A stretch of 64,000 nucleotides of DNA from Limonium bicolor (GCA_023374045.1 CM041778.1:404610438-404674437), one strand, 5' to 3'. Positions 45,398 to 57,437 are shown, counted from the stretch's first letter. The notes: generated by a model from the letters alone, not told the origin. Translations and numbers: made by a program.

Positions 45398-46169
45398 GAG
45401 TGGTATCAGAGCAGGTTTGGTCTTTAGGGATCTTTGGTTGAGTTAAGATTAAATATAGGCTTAAAAATTTGACAAGCCGTGGGGATGGGAATTGTGTTTG
45501 TGTCTTGTTACCTATTTGTTTGATTGTTTGGAATTAGTTGTGATCGCAGATAAAATTGGGGCTATACTAGGATAATACTGGAACTTGTTTAATAGTGCAA
45601 ATTGCTTGAATCTGACGTGGAAGGTTGACCTTGATCCTGGTCAGATCAAGGGAAACTGAACACAAATTGAAGTGGAAGGATAGTTCAACACTAGCACTGA
45701 CCATGGCAAGGTTGGAGGATTCCTGAAGCTTCCTGTAAGTGATCACGAAAAATTAGATCAGAGTAGTGCAGTGGAAGCATGGTAGGTGTAAGACATAGGT
45801 GTTGATTAGTGGTGAAATAATTGAGGATAGTTTGATATTAATATTGAAGATTGATGCAATATGACACTTAAAGTGTTTGGCATGTTTATATGATCTAGAT
45901 TATTATCTTATTGCTATGTGGTGAATTATCTTAAGTAGATGGATTGTTATTGTATGTGGTGAATGTTGTCACTTTATGTGGTAAATTATTTGAGGTGGTT
46001 GTTATTTGAGGCGGTTATATAAATCACTTATGGTGGTTGAGAATCTTTGTGTTGTTATGTGGATATAACGTGTATAGTGGAGAGATAATGTAGTGTCTTA
46101 TTGTTATGTGATGTGACTGTGAGGTGAGTTTAAGCTTCGAGGACGAAGCTTTATTTAACGGGGGGAGAA
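45398..46169 (+). other. Interior of the 42-49 kb element (primer site, no genes, polypurine tract)
   Basis: Primer-binding site TGGTATCAGAGC at 45401-45412, polypurine tract AACGGGGGGAGAA just before 46170. Between them no domain is recognised; the sequence is rich in TGTGGT and GGTGGT runs (45920-46110). Confidence 0.8.
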
Positions 46170-49147
46170 TGTAATACCCCGAATTTTCGTAACCCTAATG
46201 GAAACCATAGTTCCTTAGGAATTATTAGAGAACACCAGGAAACCCTAGTGGTCGGAGATCAACCAAGAAACCCTGCAGAAACCCTAATTAAGGAAGTCTC
46301 ATAAAACAATGAAATTTCGGGAAGTTACTTAGAGTTCAATAAGCCTTGGTCAACTGTGGTCAAACCTAGGTCAACCTTGGTCTGACCTCGGTCAAATATT
46401 GGACAATGCTCAAACCTTGGTCAATGGTCAACTTTGACCATGATGATGCAGTGATGATGCAGTGGTGATGCAGTGGTGATGCAGTGATGATGCAGCGATG
46501 ATGTCAGCATGACATAATGATGATGTAAGTGTCGAGGTGTCAAGAGATGAGAAGTTACACATGGCCCAATCAAGAGAAGCTTTGTGTCATCTTCATTAAT
46601 GACTAAACTCCCTTAGGTGTCACTTCATCATTCGACAACAGTTGGAATCAATAAGGGTGAAACACGTGTCCTAACCTTATTAATTATTCTTGTCCTTATA
46701 TAATCATGAAGATGATAAGGCTTATCATCTTAATAATGAGGGGCGGCCACACATGGAGGGTGGAGATTAATCCAAGCAAAATATCTATGATCCAAGGGCT
46801 GTAAGTGAAGACATCTTTCTTAACCTCATCACTATTCATTATTCTTGTCTTATTCTCATTATTAGCCATGCCACTTGTCTCCTTCATTTAATATGGCCGG
46901 TTACACATGGATGGATGGGATTAGAGCTTGGCTAGGTGTCTCTCATCTAAGGCCTCCTTAAGGATAAGGCTTATCTCTTTAATCATTACACTTAGTTAAT
47001 GAACTAAAATGAACTCTTTTTGGAGTCCACTCACGCCATCTATAAGAGGGAGCTGGGTTCTGATTTCCTTGCCTTCTACACACACCCTCACACCATTATA
47101 ATACCATAGAAGCTCATAGAAGGCAACACCCACCATTAGAGAAGAGAATTCAAGCTAAAAATCAAGGAAACACAAGATTTCAAGGAGGGGGAAGCAGCTG
47201 GTGACCTTGGGCGAATTGGTTGGTGGAAGAAATTGATTCAATTAGCTAAGGTACTTGTAAGGTCGTGGCTAGAATGGCAAGGAGATTCCAGGTAACACTT
47301 ATGCTCACCATTTCTTTCTTTAAACCCTGATTTTGAGTTTTAACTCTTGTTGATGGTAACTTCCGAACCCTAGCTTTTCTTGAGATTAAATTTTGACAGT
47401 GTTCTTAGATATTTATTACTAGACTAAGCTCAAAAATTCAGGCGAAACTACCTTTGGGAAGTAGGACAATTTCTAGGAAACTTTTTGGAAGGAAAAATGT
47501 GTTTTAAGACTCCATGAGTGATTTCGATGGGATTTCAATGAGGTTGATGTGTTATTCTACCTATATTAACTCATAATAATTGATTATAGGTGGTGGGAAT
47601 TCGTGGTTAGACATAAAAATGCTAGGTTAAGGTGGGAGGGCTTAAATGGTGCTTTAAGCCTTGAGACTTAGTTAAATAGGTTTCCGAATTCATCTTGCCT
47701 TGAAATTTTGAGGGTATTCTTATATATCAAATTTAGATTTATGGTCAAAATTTTAGGTCGAAACTCATTTGGGAAGTCATTCGAATTATTAGGAAGTGAT
47801 TTGGGTTAAAGGTGTGCTTTAAGCTTGTATAAGTGTAATTGTGTGTTGGTTATTGGATTTAATGGTTTATCTGGTCATTATAGTCCTAATATGACTTGTG
47901 GTTTAAGTTTTATGAGATTGTGAAGTGTAAAATATATAAGGAAGTCCTGTAAGGATATGTATGTGTGTTAAAACTTGGAAAGAAGGAAAATTGTGTTTAA
48001 GTGTGGTTTTGGGTGTTTTGTTGCTTGGTTTAGCCTTGAAAGGGTTGGAATGATATTGGTTTGACTATTTATCAGAAAATATGATGTGGATATCTTAACC
48101 CCTTTCTAAGGATGATTGTGTTGTAATATTGTTCTGAAAGGTTTTGGGAATGATTTTTGAGTTATCCTTGTGTTGAATGTTGATTTATGACTGATAAGAG
48201 ATTGATCTGGTTTCTGGTGGGTGAATGGTATATTCATGGGAGGAGCTTATTATTACATGAATTGTGAAGAATCTATTTAAGAGTTTTACAAATTATGTTG
48301 GTCATGATTATGAATGTTGGATTGGAAATTGTATTGTGTGTGATACTATGTGATGGTGGACTTGTTGGTTGGTTGGATGGTGATATTGAGAAAGGCTATG
48401 GTTAGCCTCATTGAGAAAAGCTATTTGAGCAACTGAATATTAAGTCATTTTATGGCTTGCCGTATTGGCGACTGATTATTAGACTCCTACCAATGAATTG
48501 GGGTCGTCCTATGATCTACTCTTTGAGCTATGGTTAGCCTTAGGGGGTGTGCACACTTAAGGACATAGGGCCAAAGAATTGAGAGTTGTGGATTTCACTT
48601 TGTGATTCCAGTGGGGTGTTGAGATTTATCTGATTCACGAGGTACGAATGTGATGGTAATCCAAGGGCAGGTAAACTCTTCTGTGTTATACTCTTACTGC
48701 TTGCCTATGCTTGTCTGATGCTTAATTGTTATACAAAGAGTTTTAAAGAGAGAATGAATTTTACAGGGTGTGATATTTGTTACTCAGCTTTGCTGACGTT
48801 TTCTGGTTTGTGCCTGTGGCCCCTTTGTGTGATTGCTTGCCACAGATTTGTGTTTATGGTTGCAGGTCAAGTTGATTCTTTGTGTGATATTGCTCTTGAG
48901 CTTGGGACAAGGGAAACGCCGACATAACTAGGAATTTTATTTATTTGTAAGTGGCAAACTCCTTGGAGCATGTTCCGGGAGTTAGGTTGTAGGTGGATTA
49001 GCCTTAGCATCCACACTAGTTGGTGTGGGTGTGGCGGTAGCACTCCGGTTTGGCTTAGGTGTTATTTAGTCTTCCGCTGTAAAATATTGTAGAAATTTGT
49101 ACAAAAAAAATAATAATAAATTAGGGTGTGAAAACCGGGGTGTTACA
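46170..49147 (+). repeat. 3' LTR of the 42-49 kb element
   Basis: 2978 bp, the empty-site counterpart for the MITE in the left LTR. It has about 33 extra bases of the GTGATGATGCA minisatellite at about 46445-46500. Confidence 0.92.
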
Positions 49148-49343
49148 GTCGTCGTCATTTCCACCACAAGCAATTCACAACCACCGTCTCACCTCGTACA
49201 ACTTCTCGTTTGTTGCCCAATTATAGCCTTCAAACGCCCAAAAAGCCCTCAATTGACAAAATCCCACCGCCACAATTTCTAAACCAAACCCGACGAACCT
49301 TTAAGCCCCATCCTCCCACTCTCCTTCAATCATCGCTGTAGCC

Positions 49344-49922
49344 ATGTGGAGAGAAAGAGATCAGACGTGGAGGAGAGGTTGGAGGTGTTGTTGCTACCAC
49401 TCTAACTGGTGGGATGACAAGCGGCCTAGTAGAAAAGCTAGATGGAAAGATAGATACAGTAGATCAAAAAAGGAACGAGAGGGACGGTCTCAGGTGTTGA
49501 CACACAAAAGCAGCCGACGCCTGTCACATAGAGAGAGTCCAACTGAGAGCGGTCGATCAAGAAGCTCATCGTTGAATAGTCAGCGACAGACTCCAACAAC
49601 TATCTTCATAGAAAACATCAACAAGGATGTGTCTTGGTACCAGTTGGGACGTATAATAAGAAGATTTGCGACATGGACCAGGCTATACATCAGCAAAAAG
49701 GTAAGAAGAACTAACCGAAATGCCTTTGCTTTTGTTGATGTAAAATGTGTTGAGGATGCAAAAAGATTAATAGACGGAGTAAAGGGATGGAACGTAAATG
49801 GAAGTCGGCTATGGGAGAGAATGGAGTTTCAAGGGCTAAAACAAAGAAGGAATGGATCTGAGACTGACTTTGTTAGCCAGAAGGTTGAGCTCAGACCTAG
49901 AAGATGGGAGCTGACCAAATAG
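49344..49922 (+). CDS. LINE ORF1-like protein, RRM domain (first part)
   Basis: 192 codons. The N-terminus is Arg/Ser-rich (residues 1-80), followed by an RRM at about 85-160 with RNP2 IFIENI and RNP1 RNAFAFVDV. Plant L1-type ORF1 proteins combine such an RRM with a downstream domain of the DUF4283 kind, and bind element RNA. It could alternatively be read as an SR-type splicing factor, but the continuation at 53505 favours a LINE. It ends in TAG; the original frame probably went on with one small frameshift. Confidence 0.65.
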   Translation: MWRERDQTWRRGWRCCCYHSNWWDDKRPSRKARWKDRYSRSKKEREGRSQVLTHKSSRRLSHRESPTESGRSRSSSLNSQRQTPTTIFIENINKDVSWYQLGRIIRRFATWTRLYISKKVRRTNRNAFAFVDVKCVEDAKRLIDGVKGWNVNGSRLWERMEFQGLKQRRNGSETDFVSQKVELRPRRWELTK

Positions 49923-50054
49923 TCTCATGCGACGTCGAGGTTGTCCATGAATATCAAAACAGATAAGGGGATGAAGGCATGCCTGGAAAAGTGTGTAGTC
50001 ATCACCCTCCAAGATGATAAATCAGCTAAATAAGCCATGGAGATGTTGCATAAT
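49923..50054 (+). pseudogene. Middle of LINE ORF1 before the solo LTR
   Basis: Coding-like sequence (MKACLEKCVVIT) with a TAA near 50032, ending at the ATAAT duplication. It continues in frame at 53505. Confidence 0.5.
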
Positions 50055-50418
50055 TGAAACACCCCTCAACATTTAAACGCATAAAAATTATAACGCGTTT
50101 TATAATTCGTACATAAAATAACGTACGAACAATTAAATCCAGTATATATATATATATACGAATACGAAAACACACGTACGTAGCATTACGATATTGTAAC
50201 GTTGTAAATAAGTGACAATAACGTCGCATAACTTCATTACAGGAAATACATAATAACACGATATAATATATAGTCGTACCTATATCGTGACGTTGCAAAT
50301 AAGTGACAATGTCGTCACATAACTTCGTAACAAAAGGAAATAATAATAATATGATATAATGTACAGTCACATAAATATAAAGATAAACATGTGTATTGAT
50401 TTTAAGAAAAAAAGGGGG

Positions 50419-50499
50419 GAGCAAAGACGCTCCCGCTGAGGTTCGAACCCGAGACCTCCCATACCTTCCCCGAGTGCTTAACCGGATGAGCTGTGCTCG
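50419..50499 (-). other. tRNA-like sequence with A and B boxes inside the solo LTR
   Basis: On the minus strand an A-box-like CAGCTCATCCGG (50493-50482) is followed 32 bases later by a B-box-like GGTTCGAACCTC (50449-50438). A clean cloverleaf is not obvious, so this is a tRNA-derived or SINE-like fragment and not a functional tRNA. Confidence 0.5.
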
Positions 50500-51875
50500 A
50501 TTTCAGCAATTAATGCCAACGATTTAAAAGTAATATTGAAGTCACTTTGGTAACTAGAAAAAAAGAGGAAAGAAACAAACATGCCTCTGTATCATCGAAC
50601 TATTCCTCCTCTTATCGAATGAATCGAATTCTTTCTGGAATCAGAGAGCAGTGCTCCCCGTTTAATTCAAAACACCACACCAGCCTCTAAGTCAGTTTTC
50701 ACTAACTTCCATGCGATGTTCCCTGCATGCAAGTCACCTCTGTATGACACCAGATTCCCACTAGTATCGTGCCTCCTTCCTTGCATGTGTATATGCTACC
50801 GGTCATCAACTCCACGCAATCCATTCGTTTCCTTTCACCTGCTCTACGCTCTGTGCAAGTCCAGAACAGGACTCCCCAGCTCTTCGCAGCTACAGGTGAT
50901 GGTGAGTGCGCTACTCCCTTGTTCTTCTTTCCGAAACCATCTCCCAACAATTCCTAGTCTTTCTATTAGCGTTTCAGTGTCCCTTCTCATTTCTGTTGTG
51001 ACTCAAACCTTTAGTTACTTCCTCGCACCTTGGGATAACAGCCGACCAGGCTCTCGTACATCGGCAACAGAGGCAAAACAATCACGGTATATGCAAACTC
51101 TTTTCTCCCTCTGGTCGGTTGTTTCGAGACTCCATGAGCAAGCTCATTAATCTACTTCTTGTTTTAGCCAGACTTCTACATTCCAATGGCGGGGTGTTTT
51201 AAAAAGTTTGAAAACCAAAACTCGCTTCCAAGAGTTTCTAGAGGTGAGATCATGGAAACAGAAGAGTTTCTGTTAACACAGTCCAGCCCGGTTTCTGTTT
51301 TGTGCCTGAAGACCTGAGGAACTAATCTTTTTCTCCCTTCTGTACTCAGTGGTTAAACCCCTCCTAGTAAGGCCCTTCTACGAATAAGCCAAGTCTACAG
51401 CAACCTAGCTCCTAACCAAGGTAAGAGGAACTGCTAATAAAAAAAAACCGTGCTTCCCAACATTTTAAAACAAACAGAAATCATCTAACTGAACTTGGCA
51501 TTTGGTTCCTGTCTAGCTGCGACAGGATATCAGGGAAAATATCAAGGGATACTCAGGAGGGACAAGTACTTAATACCCAAGGGCCGTAGCGAACTCCGAC
51601 CGGAACTCCGAGTGTGAGACGGCTCGTACATTCGAAAAAGGTATGGACATGTGTGGTTCGTATGTTGCCGTGTTACACGGTTTGTGTGTTGTGTGCTTTG
51701 TTTGACAATGACTCTAAGACTAAAGCATGAAATTGGATTGCTTCTTGTGGCTTGCTTATATGCTTGTTATATATCCTTGTGGCATATTACTTGCGCGCAC
51801 ACAGTAGTTTAGTCCCTTTCTCGTTTATGGACCTTGAGATGAACTACTACGAAATTATGAAAACAAGAAAATTCT

Positions 51876-52110
51876 ATAAGGGGAACTCCCTCTAAACCAT
51901 TGAGGACTACCATGACACCTACTATGGTGTCTATTCATTAATGATAATGAAGAGCAAGTCTCCTTTGGTGAGACATGACGAACCACGTAGACAAAACAAA
52001 AGAACTATACAAAGAGACAAATCCTCTATAACTTTAGAGGACCGCTAATGACACCCACTATGTGTCGAGATTATAATGATAATGAAACGAAAAGTACCAA
52101 CTGTGAAACA
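51876..52110. repeat. Degenerate duplication of about 130 bp in the solo LTR
   Basis: Two diverged copies, around 51876-51970 and 52015-52110. They share CCTCTA..AC.ATT...GAGGAC followed by ATGACACC.ACTAT and TAATGATAATGAA. Confidence 0.6.
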
Positions 52111-52239
52111 TGAGAACAACCCGGAAGACAACAGCTCGGGCCGCGCGGTATGGATGATCGGGAGTTGGTATCTGCATCAGATCCTTCGACCGTCTATGGG
52201 GAATATTTTTGGGATCCCTGGGTGACCCCACTTTCTCAG

Positions 52240-52453
52240 CACATCCCGGAGTTCAGAGGTGACTTCCGCTTTCTCGACCCTGGGTGTCGGGAATGGGGGG
52301 TGACAAATTGGTGAAGCACATCCGGAGTCCAGAGGTGACTTCCGCTTTCTCGACCCTGGGTGTCGGGAATGGGGGAGTGACAAATTGGTGAAGCTTATCC
52401 TGGAGTCTAGAGGTGACTCCGCTTTCTCGACCCTGGGTGCCGGGAATGGGGGA
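52240..52453. repeat. Tandem repeat, three copies of about 75-80 bp
   Basis: Unit includes CAGAGGTGACTTCCGC, TTTCTCGACCCTGGGTG and CGGGAATGGGGG; copies start near 52240, 52317 and 52394. Confidence 0.85.
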
Positions 52454-52489
52454 CTAGATATGGAGGAGACGTCCTCCAACGCGCGGTGA

Positions 52490-52765
52490 TAAAAGAATTC
52501 ACAAGTAACCCTTGAAGAAACAAGGAATGATTAGCACCTACATAATAAAGCCTCGGGATCTAATCTATATCCTCTGACTCGGTGCCAGAGAATAGAGGAA
52601 AACATGTGCAACGAGACCAAGCAAATAAGAAAATTCACAAATGTGATCATTTAAGAAACAAGGAATGAATAGCACCTACATTATAAAGTCTCGGGATCTA
52701 ACCTACATCCCCCGGACTCGGTGCAAGAGAAGAAAGGAAAACATATGTAGTGAGAACAAGAAAAC
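52490..52765. repeat. Tandem duplication of about 138 bp in the solo LTR
   Basis: Two copies beginning near 52494 and 52630, sharing AAGAAACAAGGAATGA, TAGCACCTACAT, CTCGGGATCTAA and GACTCGGTGC. Confidence 0.78.
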
Positions 52766-53504
52766 AATACGCAATCTCTTGAATGATCCCATAGCGAGGA
52801 TCGACGGTATAATGTACCTACGCACACGTCCTATAATTACCTGACTGTTGTTGCTACACTAGCAGCTTATTGTGCTGGACTACGTGTTTGACATCGTTAT
52901 GCTACTGGCAAGTTGTGCTTGGTTGCTTATTGATATTGCTGTGCTACTTGCAAGATGTGCTTGGTTGCTTGCTGGTATTGCTATGCTACCGATGAGTGTG
53001 TATGATATCATGATGTACGGAAGTGTGCTTTACTGCTTTATCATAGCATGTAAAATTGACTTAATAATATTCGACCAATTAGTCGTGTGGCCCGGTAACA
53101 TACGGGCTTCACACGTTCATACTCGGCATAGTTTTGCTGAGTCCTTTATTTTTACAGGTATGGATCTGGACGATGGCGGAGAGTAGGTAAGTGACTACCA
53201 TGGGGGTAGTCCTTCTGGGTAAGACGCTTAAGTAGTATGTTAACGAATGGGTTGTGTTGTTTAAGTTATTAACTATACTATAGACGCTCGGTACTTGGTT
53301 CGTAATTCCTGTTCGTACTTGGATTTGGTTAAGGTTTAAATTCCAGTCATTCAGACCGTAACTTGGAGTTAGTATTGTGGACTGTCAACCACGTGGGTGG
53401 TTGACGTCTGTAGCACCCGAATAGAGTAGGAACCGCTGCGTAGACTTCTCGTATTACCATTAGGCGCGTCGTTTGATTGTTGGTCGTTATTCGGGGGTGT
53501 TACA

Positions 53505-53857
53505 ATAATAGATGGAAAAATCTGGCTGGCCTGTTGGCCTTTTCTAGGAAAAAATTCCTCATGGTCTTTAGCACCACCCGGGAAGCTCAAGAGATAGTAG
53601 ACCGGGCACAATCTGAGACCGGGGAGTACAAAGGATTGCAAATTGGGCGTTGGACCATAGATGGCCAAGTGAAGAAACACAGAACATGGATGGTTATACG
53701 TGGCATCCCCTTGCATGCATGGAATAAGGTGAATGTACGTAAGATTGCGCGGACTGTAGGTAAAGTTATAAAAATTGAAGAAGATGAGAATCACTTTGTG
53801 GAAAATGCTGAGATTCTTCTCCAGATCAAAACCACTACACTACAACTGATCAACTAG
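53505..53857 (+). pseudogene. LINE ORF1 continuation (DUF4283-like part)
   Basis: Frame resumes after the solo LTR: TREAQEIVDRAQ, RTWMVIRGIPLHAWN and KVIKIEEDENHF match the layout of the conserved block of plant LINE ORF1 proteins. TAG at 53857. Confidence 0.6.
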
Positions 53858-55080
53858 AAAATAATGGTTAAAGTCGATGGTGTTAACTTTCAAGTGAGCA
53901 TAGTAGACGTCAGTAACATGATGGCCAAAGATAACAACGCCGAGCGTGCTAATAGTATTATCTAAATGGCAGTCTCTGAAGCAAATAATGTTAAAAGTCA
54001 ACAAAATAATATTGTTGACCAAACCGTAAGGGATTTAGGAGGAGGAATTTTGTAAGGTGGAGGAGAGTTGTTCTGTCTAGGACATTCACAAGGTAGTGCT
54101 ACCCAATCTGTGGCTGGTTATCATTTCGACTCTCAAGAAGAGTCAAATTTCGGTGGTAGGCAACCGATTGTGCATGGCTCAACACAAGTGTTGTGTCCAG
54201 ACAATTCTCCAAAACACAATGATGATGCACAGGCGGGACCAAGTCAACGCCAGACATTATGCTCTGTGCGGAGGAATTAATGACTCACGTGGAGCATGGG
54301 GATATGGGAGCACTCCACTCGCGTTCAGTTCTTCCCTCAAACCAATTCGACAGTCCAGGGCCACCCCTTTACAACCAGATGAGAGATGCGGTAGAAGACA
54401 AAAGCAATGATGAGGTAGGTATTTGTTTTACTCAGGCGCATCAGGCACATGAAGAGAATAAGGAGGAATTTGTTATTATTCAGGACTCATTTTTCCAAGA
54501 TTCTTCAAGCCAGGCGCCGAACAATAGCACTGGGAATGGCAATAGTGCAGTAAAGATATTAGATAGGGACGCAAACTTTGAGACTCGACAGAACCAGGCA
54601 ATACTTGAAGAGACGTAAAAAGGCTAGACAATGTCTGGGTTGCCCCAGCATAATTTTGATGCGGTGAATTTAATCTCCACCGATATAGAGATTTAGAATC
54701 AGGTGATTGCTAGTAATGGTATTAATGGGATGGGTCCCGAGGTGATCCGTAGCCCCATGCAGAGGGGCGCTGAGTTGTCGGGGCAGAAGACAAACGATAA
54801 TTCTGGGTGTAGAAGGTAATTGACTATGAATACCCCTGAGAAGTGCTCGCTAGAACAAGAAGGTATAAGTTTATGTGTAGAAACCTTCCATAACACCCCG
54901 CCATCGGCAATACAACGAAAAAGAGCACCAGCAAGGAACGAGATGGGGAAAATCATAAACGTTGAATCGGAAGCAAAAGAGTGCATTGATTTACTACTGA
55001 GGCTGGGGTGCCAAGTTCCAAATCCAAGTCTCACCAAGGTAAACATCATCGACCAAATCCAATCTCAGTTGCGTAGCTGA
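53858..55080 (+). pseudogene. Degenerate C-terminal part of LINE ORF1
   Basis: Low-complexity, Asn/Gln/Ser-rich coding-like pieces in shifting frames (about 54068-54280, 54259-54618, 54820-55080) with several stops. The last ends with a helix-like stretch (ESEAKECIDLLLRLG). No knuckle or enzyme domain seen. Confidence 0.45.
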
Positions 55081-55516
55081 GTAAAGGTAGATGGTGTTAG
55101 GTTCCATGATTAATCTAAGGAGACAAGGGAAGATATACAAAATTGGTAGCAATCTGAGCTAGGGGTGGTGGATCATAAACTATGGGTCTGCATTCTTGAA
55201 TGTCCAGTGTTTCTTGGGGTTAAGCTAGCCGATTTTTGTCAGGGTAGAGGATTGCGAAAGAAGACGTAGGAGGTCTGGAGTGTTACTATTTGCCTCACCA
55301 GCCGACACATGAGATGCAGTATGTTTGGAGTGGAAGGGCATTGTTCAAATTATAGGGTTTGGATACTTTGGTATAATAGTTTTTTGAATAGGCGGCATGT
55401 TTAGGAGTGATGTGTTTGTCTGATTTAGTCTTTATGTGTTTTGGACATTGCACTCTGGCGTTTAGTACAACGTCTAGAGCCTGGGTGTTGGATTTGTAGC
55501 ATCGTTTCATAACATG
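55081..55516 (+). other. LINE 3' part, non-coding
   Basis: No open frame of note and no reverse transcriptase motif. T- and G-rich tail-like sequence up to the CACTA terminus. Confidence 0.4.
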
Positions 55517-57007
55517 CACTAGTGGAACGGAACCCTTTAATGACGACTGATTAATCACTGCTTTAACACAAACCGTGATTAATAGGAGGGCCGGAATTAA
55601 TTAACGACATTTATAAAATTAACTGTTAGCAATAAGTTTTTCGGAGGTAGGCGCACCTTTTTTAGAACGGACTTTAGAAGATGGTTATTAGTAAAACCGT
55701 CATGTAAAGCCCCGTGTTGGCGTGCGCTTTATGGTCAACAAACTTTAGATTACGGTTTCACTAATAACCGTCATCTAAAGTCCCCGTCCACTGATGGTCA
55801 ACGACACCGTTTTGACGTGACGCCAAATATTTCCCGTATTATTTGATTTTTTCAACGCCGCGTGTAATCTAAATGACAGTTAATGACGTCGTTTTACCAG
55901 CTTATTTTAGGTTAAAAAAACTTATTATAAATGTGTTGCATATGATTGATCGAATAAGACTCATGGCTCAATGGCCGCGGGTACATGAGTCAACACCATC
56001 AATCTTGAGTTTGAACCCCAGCATAGGCCAAATATTTTTCACGTTATTTTTTTTATTTCGTTAGACTTTAGATTACAGTTTTGCAAGAACCGTCATTTAA
56101 TGTGTGACTTTAGATTACGGTTTTCTTTTTAACTTTAATCTAAAGTCCTTTTAACTAGAACATTTGCCCGTTTACTCTGCACACTTATAGTAACCTCTAC
56201 TTCTCTCGCGCTATCTCCCTTACTGAAATCGCCTCCTCACTCCCGTCTCCTTATTAACGGCCATCGCCACCGTCGCTCCCACCACCTTTGTCACTCCCAT
56301 CACCACCAGTCACCACCCATCTACCACTGGTCGTCACCGTCGATGTCTCTAACGCTTACTGGGTATGCGATCGATGATTGTCGTTTTTTTCAAACTTTGT
56401 TCATATGCATGTCGATTGCTCGTTCTAACCTCATTTCTGTCGAATCTTAAGAGTGTAATGGCAAATGTTCGAACCTTGTTCATATATTTGTGCCCAGATT
56501 CACAGGTAATTGGAACCTAGTTCGTGGGCTGATTTCTACACTAATTGCCCACTTCAGTGCTTACTAACGGTAAATTTGCAAACCAAAGTGTAAACTGTTG
56601 TAGTGACGCTTCTTTGTTTATTGTTTTGAAGAGTAAATTTGATTTGGTTATTCTTAGCATTTAGTTTTAAAATTAATACATAGTAGTGTAGTTTTAAAAT
56701 ATAAAATTAGTGTATAAGTAATTATGATGGTGCGTGCGAATTTGATGTTGATAAAAGTGATTTAGAAATGTTAGAATATAGGGGAGATGCTGTCGAATTT
56801 TTCCATGGTTTAGCTAGCATTTTAACCTTGATTTTTTGATGAATTCTAATGTTGTCGTTTTTTGTTTATGCATCAGGACTACGACTTTACTTTGGCTTCC
56901 GATCGAGCTCAACCGTCTTAGCATCAGCTAATCGTCTACCAGAGGTAAGATTTTACATTTATACATATAGTATTTGACAAACTACCAAACATAGTTATCC
57001 GCCCAAG
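55517..57007 (+). mobile_element. CACTA (En/Spm-like) transposon, one end only
   Basis: Starts CACTAGTGGAAC at 55517, preceded by ATG as a possible 3-bp duplication. Subterminal repeats ACTTTAGATTACGGTT and their complement AACCGTCATCTAAAGT recur in both orientations at about 55665-55790 and 56055-56150, the usual CACTA pattern. C/T-rich exon-like sequence (56200-56350) follows. The element is cut at 57008 by the next LTR element; the other end is not in the window. Confidence 0.65.
55961..56022 (+). other. tRNA-like A/B box sequence in the CACTA end
   Basis: TGGCTCAATGG (55964-55974) and GAGTTTGAACCCC (56007-56019) resemble Pol III A and B boxes 32 bases apart. No full tRNA fold. Confidence 0.35.
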
Positions 57008-57437
57008 TGTGAGCCTCGATTTTAAACCCTATCCTATGTTGATTAAATTGATTAGGATCTAACCGGGTTTTAGGTCCACTTATAACCTAAGGTTAATAAC
57101 TATGTCGTATAACAATAATTATCAAAACCTAAGCTAGCTCACTGGAACCTATTATGAGTCGCCACCTAATTTTAACCTAGAGTAAATTAGGAAAGGTAGA
57201 GTTTGGGTTCGGGGGCTTGGTATTCGACTTAATTAGGGTTCAATTACTTTCATTACCCTTCCTAGGTCGTTTTTCCTCTACTTGGTTTATTTACGGCTTT
57301 CTACAAAGTTGTTTTTTAACCTAGGGGCGCACATCTGTTTTTTTTATTTTTTAGTGTTTTTTGACAGAAAATTAAAATGAAATTAAAAGCTACCTAAACT
57401 AGGGTTTCGGAGGCAGAATTAGGTCAAATTTTTATTA

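Larger units (their letters stand above)
42030..49147 (+). mobile_element. Non-autonomous LTR element with about 3 kb LTRs and a 772-bp interior
   Basis: TGTAATACCCC to GGGTGTTACA with perfect GTCGT duplications (42025-42029, 49148-49152). LTRs 42030-45397 and 46170-49147 differ mainly by a MITE in the left copy and a few small indels, so insertion is recent. The interior (45398-46169) has an initiator-Met primer site and a G-rich polypurine tract but no protein domain. Terminal sequences resemble chromovirus LTRs, whose proteins may move it. Confidence 0.93.
50055..53504. repeat. Solo LTR (3450 bp) with perfect ATAAT duplication
   Basis: TGAAACACCCC to GGGTGTTACA, flanked by ATAAT (50050-50054 and 53505-53509). 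No primer site, polypurine tract, second LTR or coding domain inside, so it is a solo LTR left by recombination. Contains a tRNA-like Pol III promoter and several tandem duplications. Short open frames (e.g. around 50716-51150) show no domain. Confidence 0.82.
49148..55516 (+). mobile_element. LINE-like remnant with ORF1 but no ORF2, split by a solo LTR
   Basis: The RRM protein at 49344 followed by the segment with RGIPLHAWN is the layout of plant L1-type ORF1 proteins. No endonuclease or reverse transcriptase can be seen between the end of ORF1 (about 55080) and the CACTA end at 55517, so the copy is internally deleted or truncated. The 5' leader continues left of the inserted element at 42029. 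Confidence 0.6.

Noticed and set aside
50716..51150. 144-codon open frame in the solo LTR
   Set aside because: No recognisable domain; lies within an LTR defined by target duplications and has a competing antisense frame.
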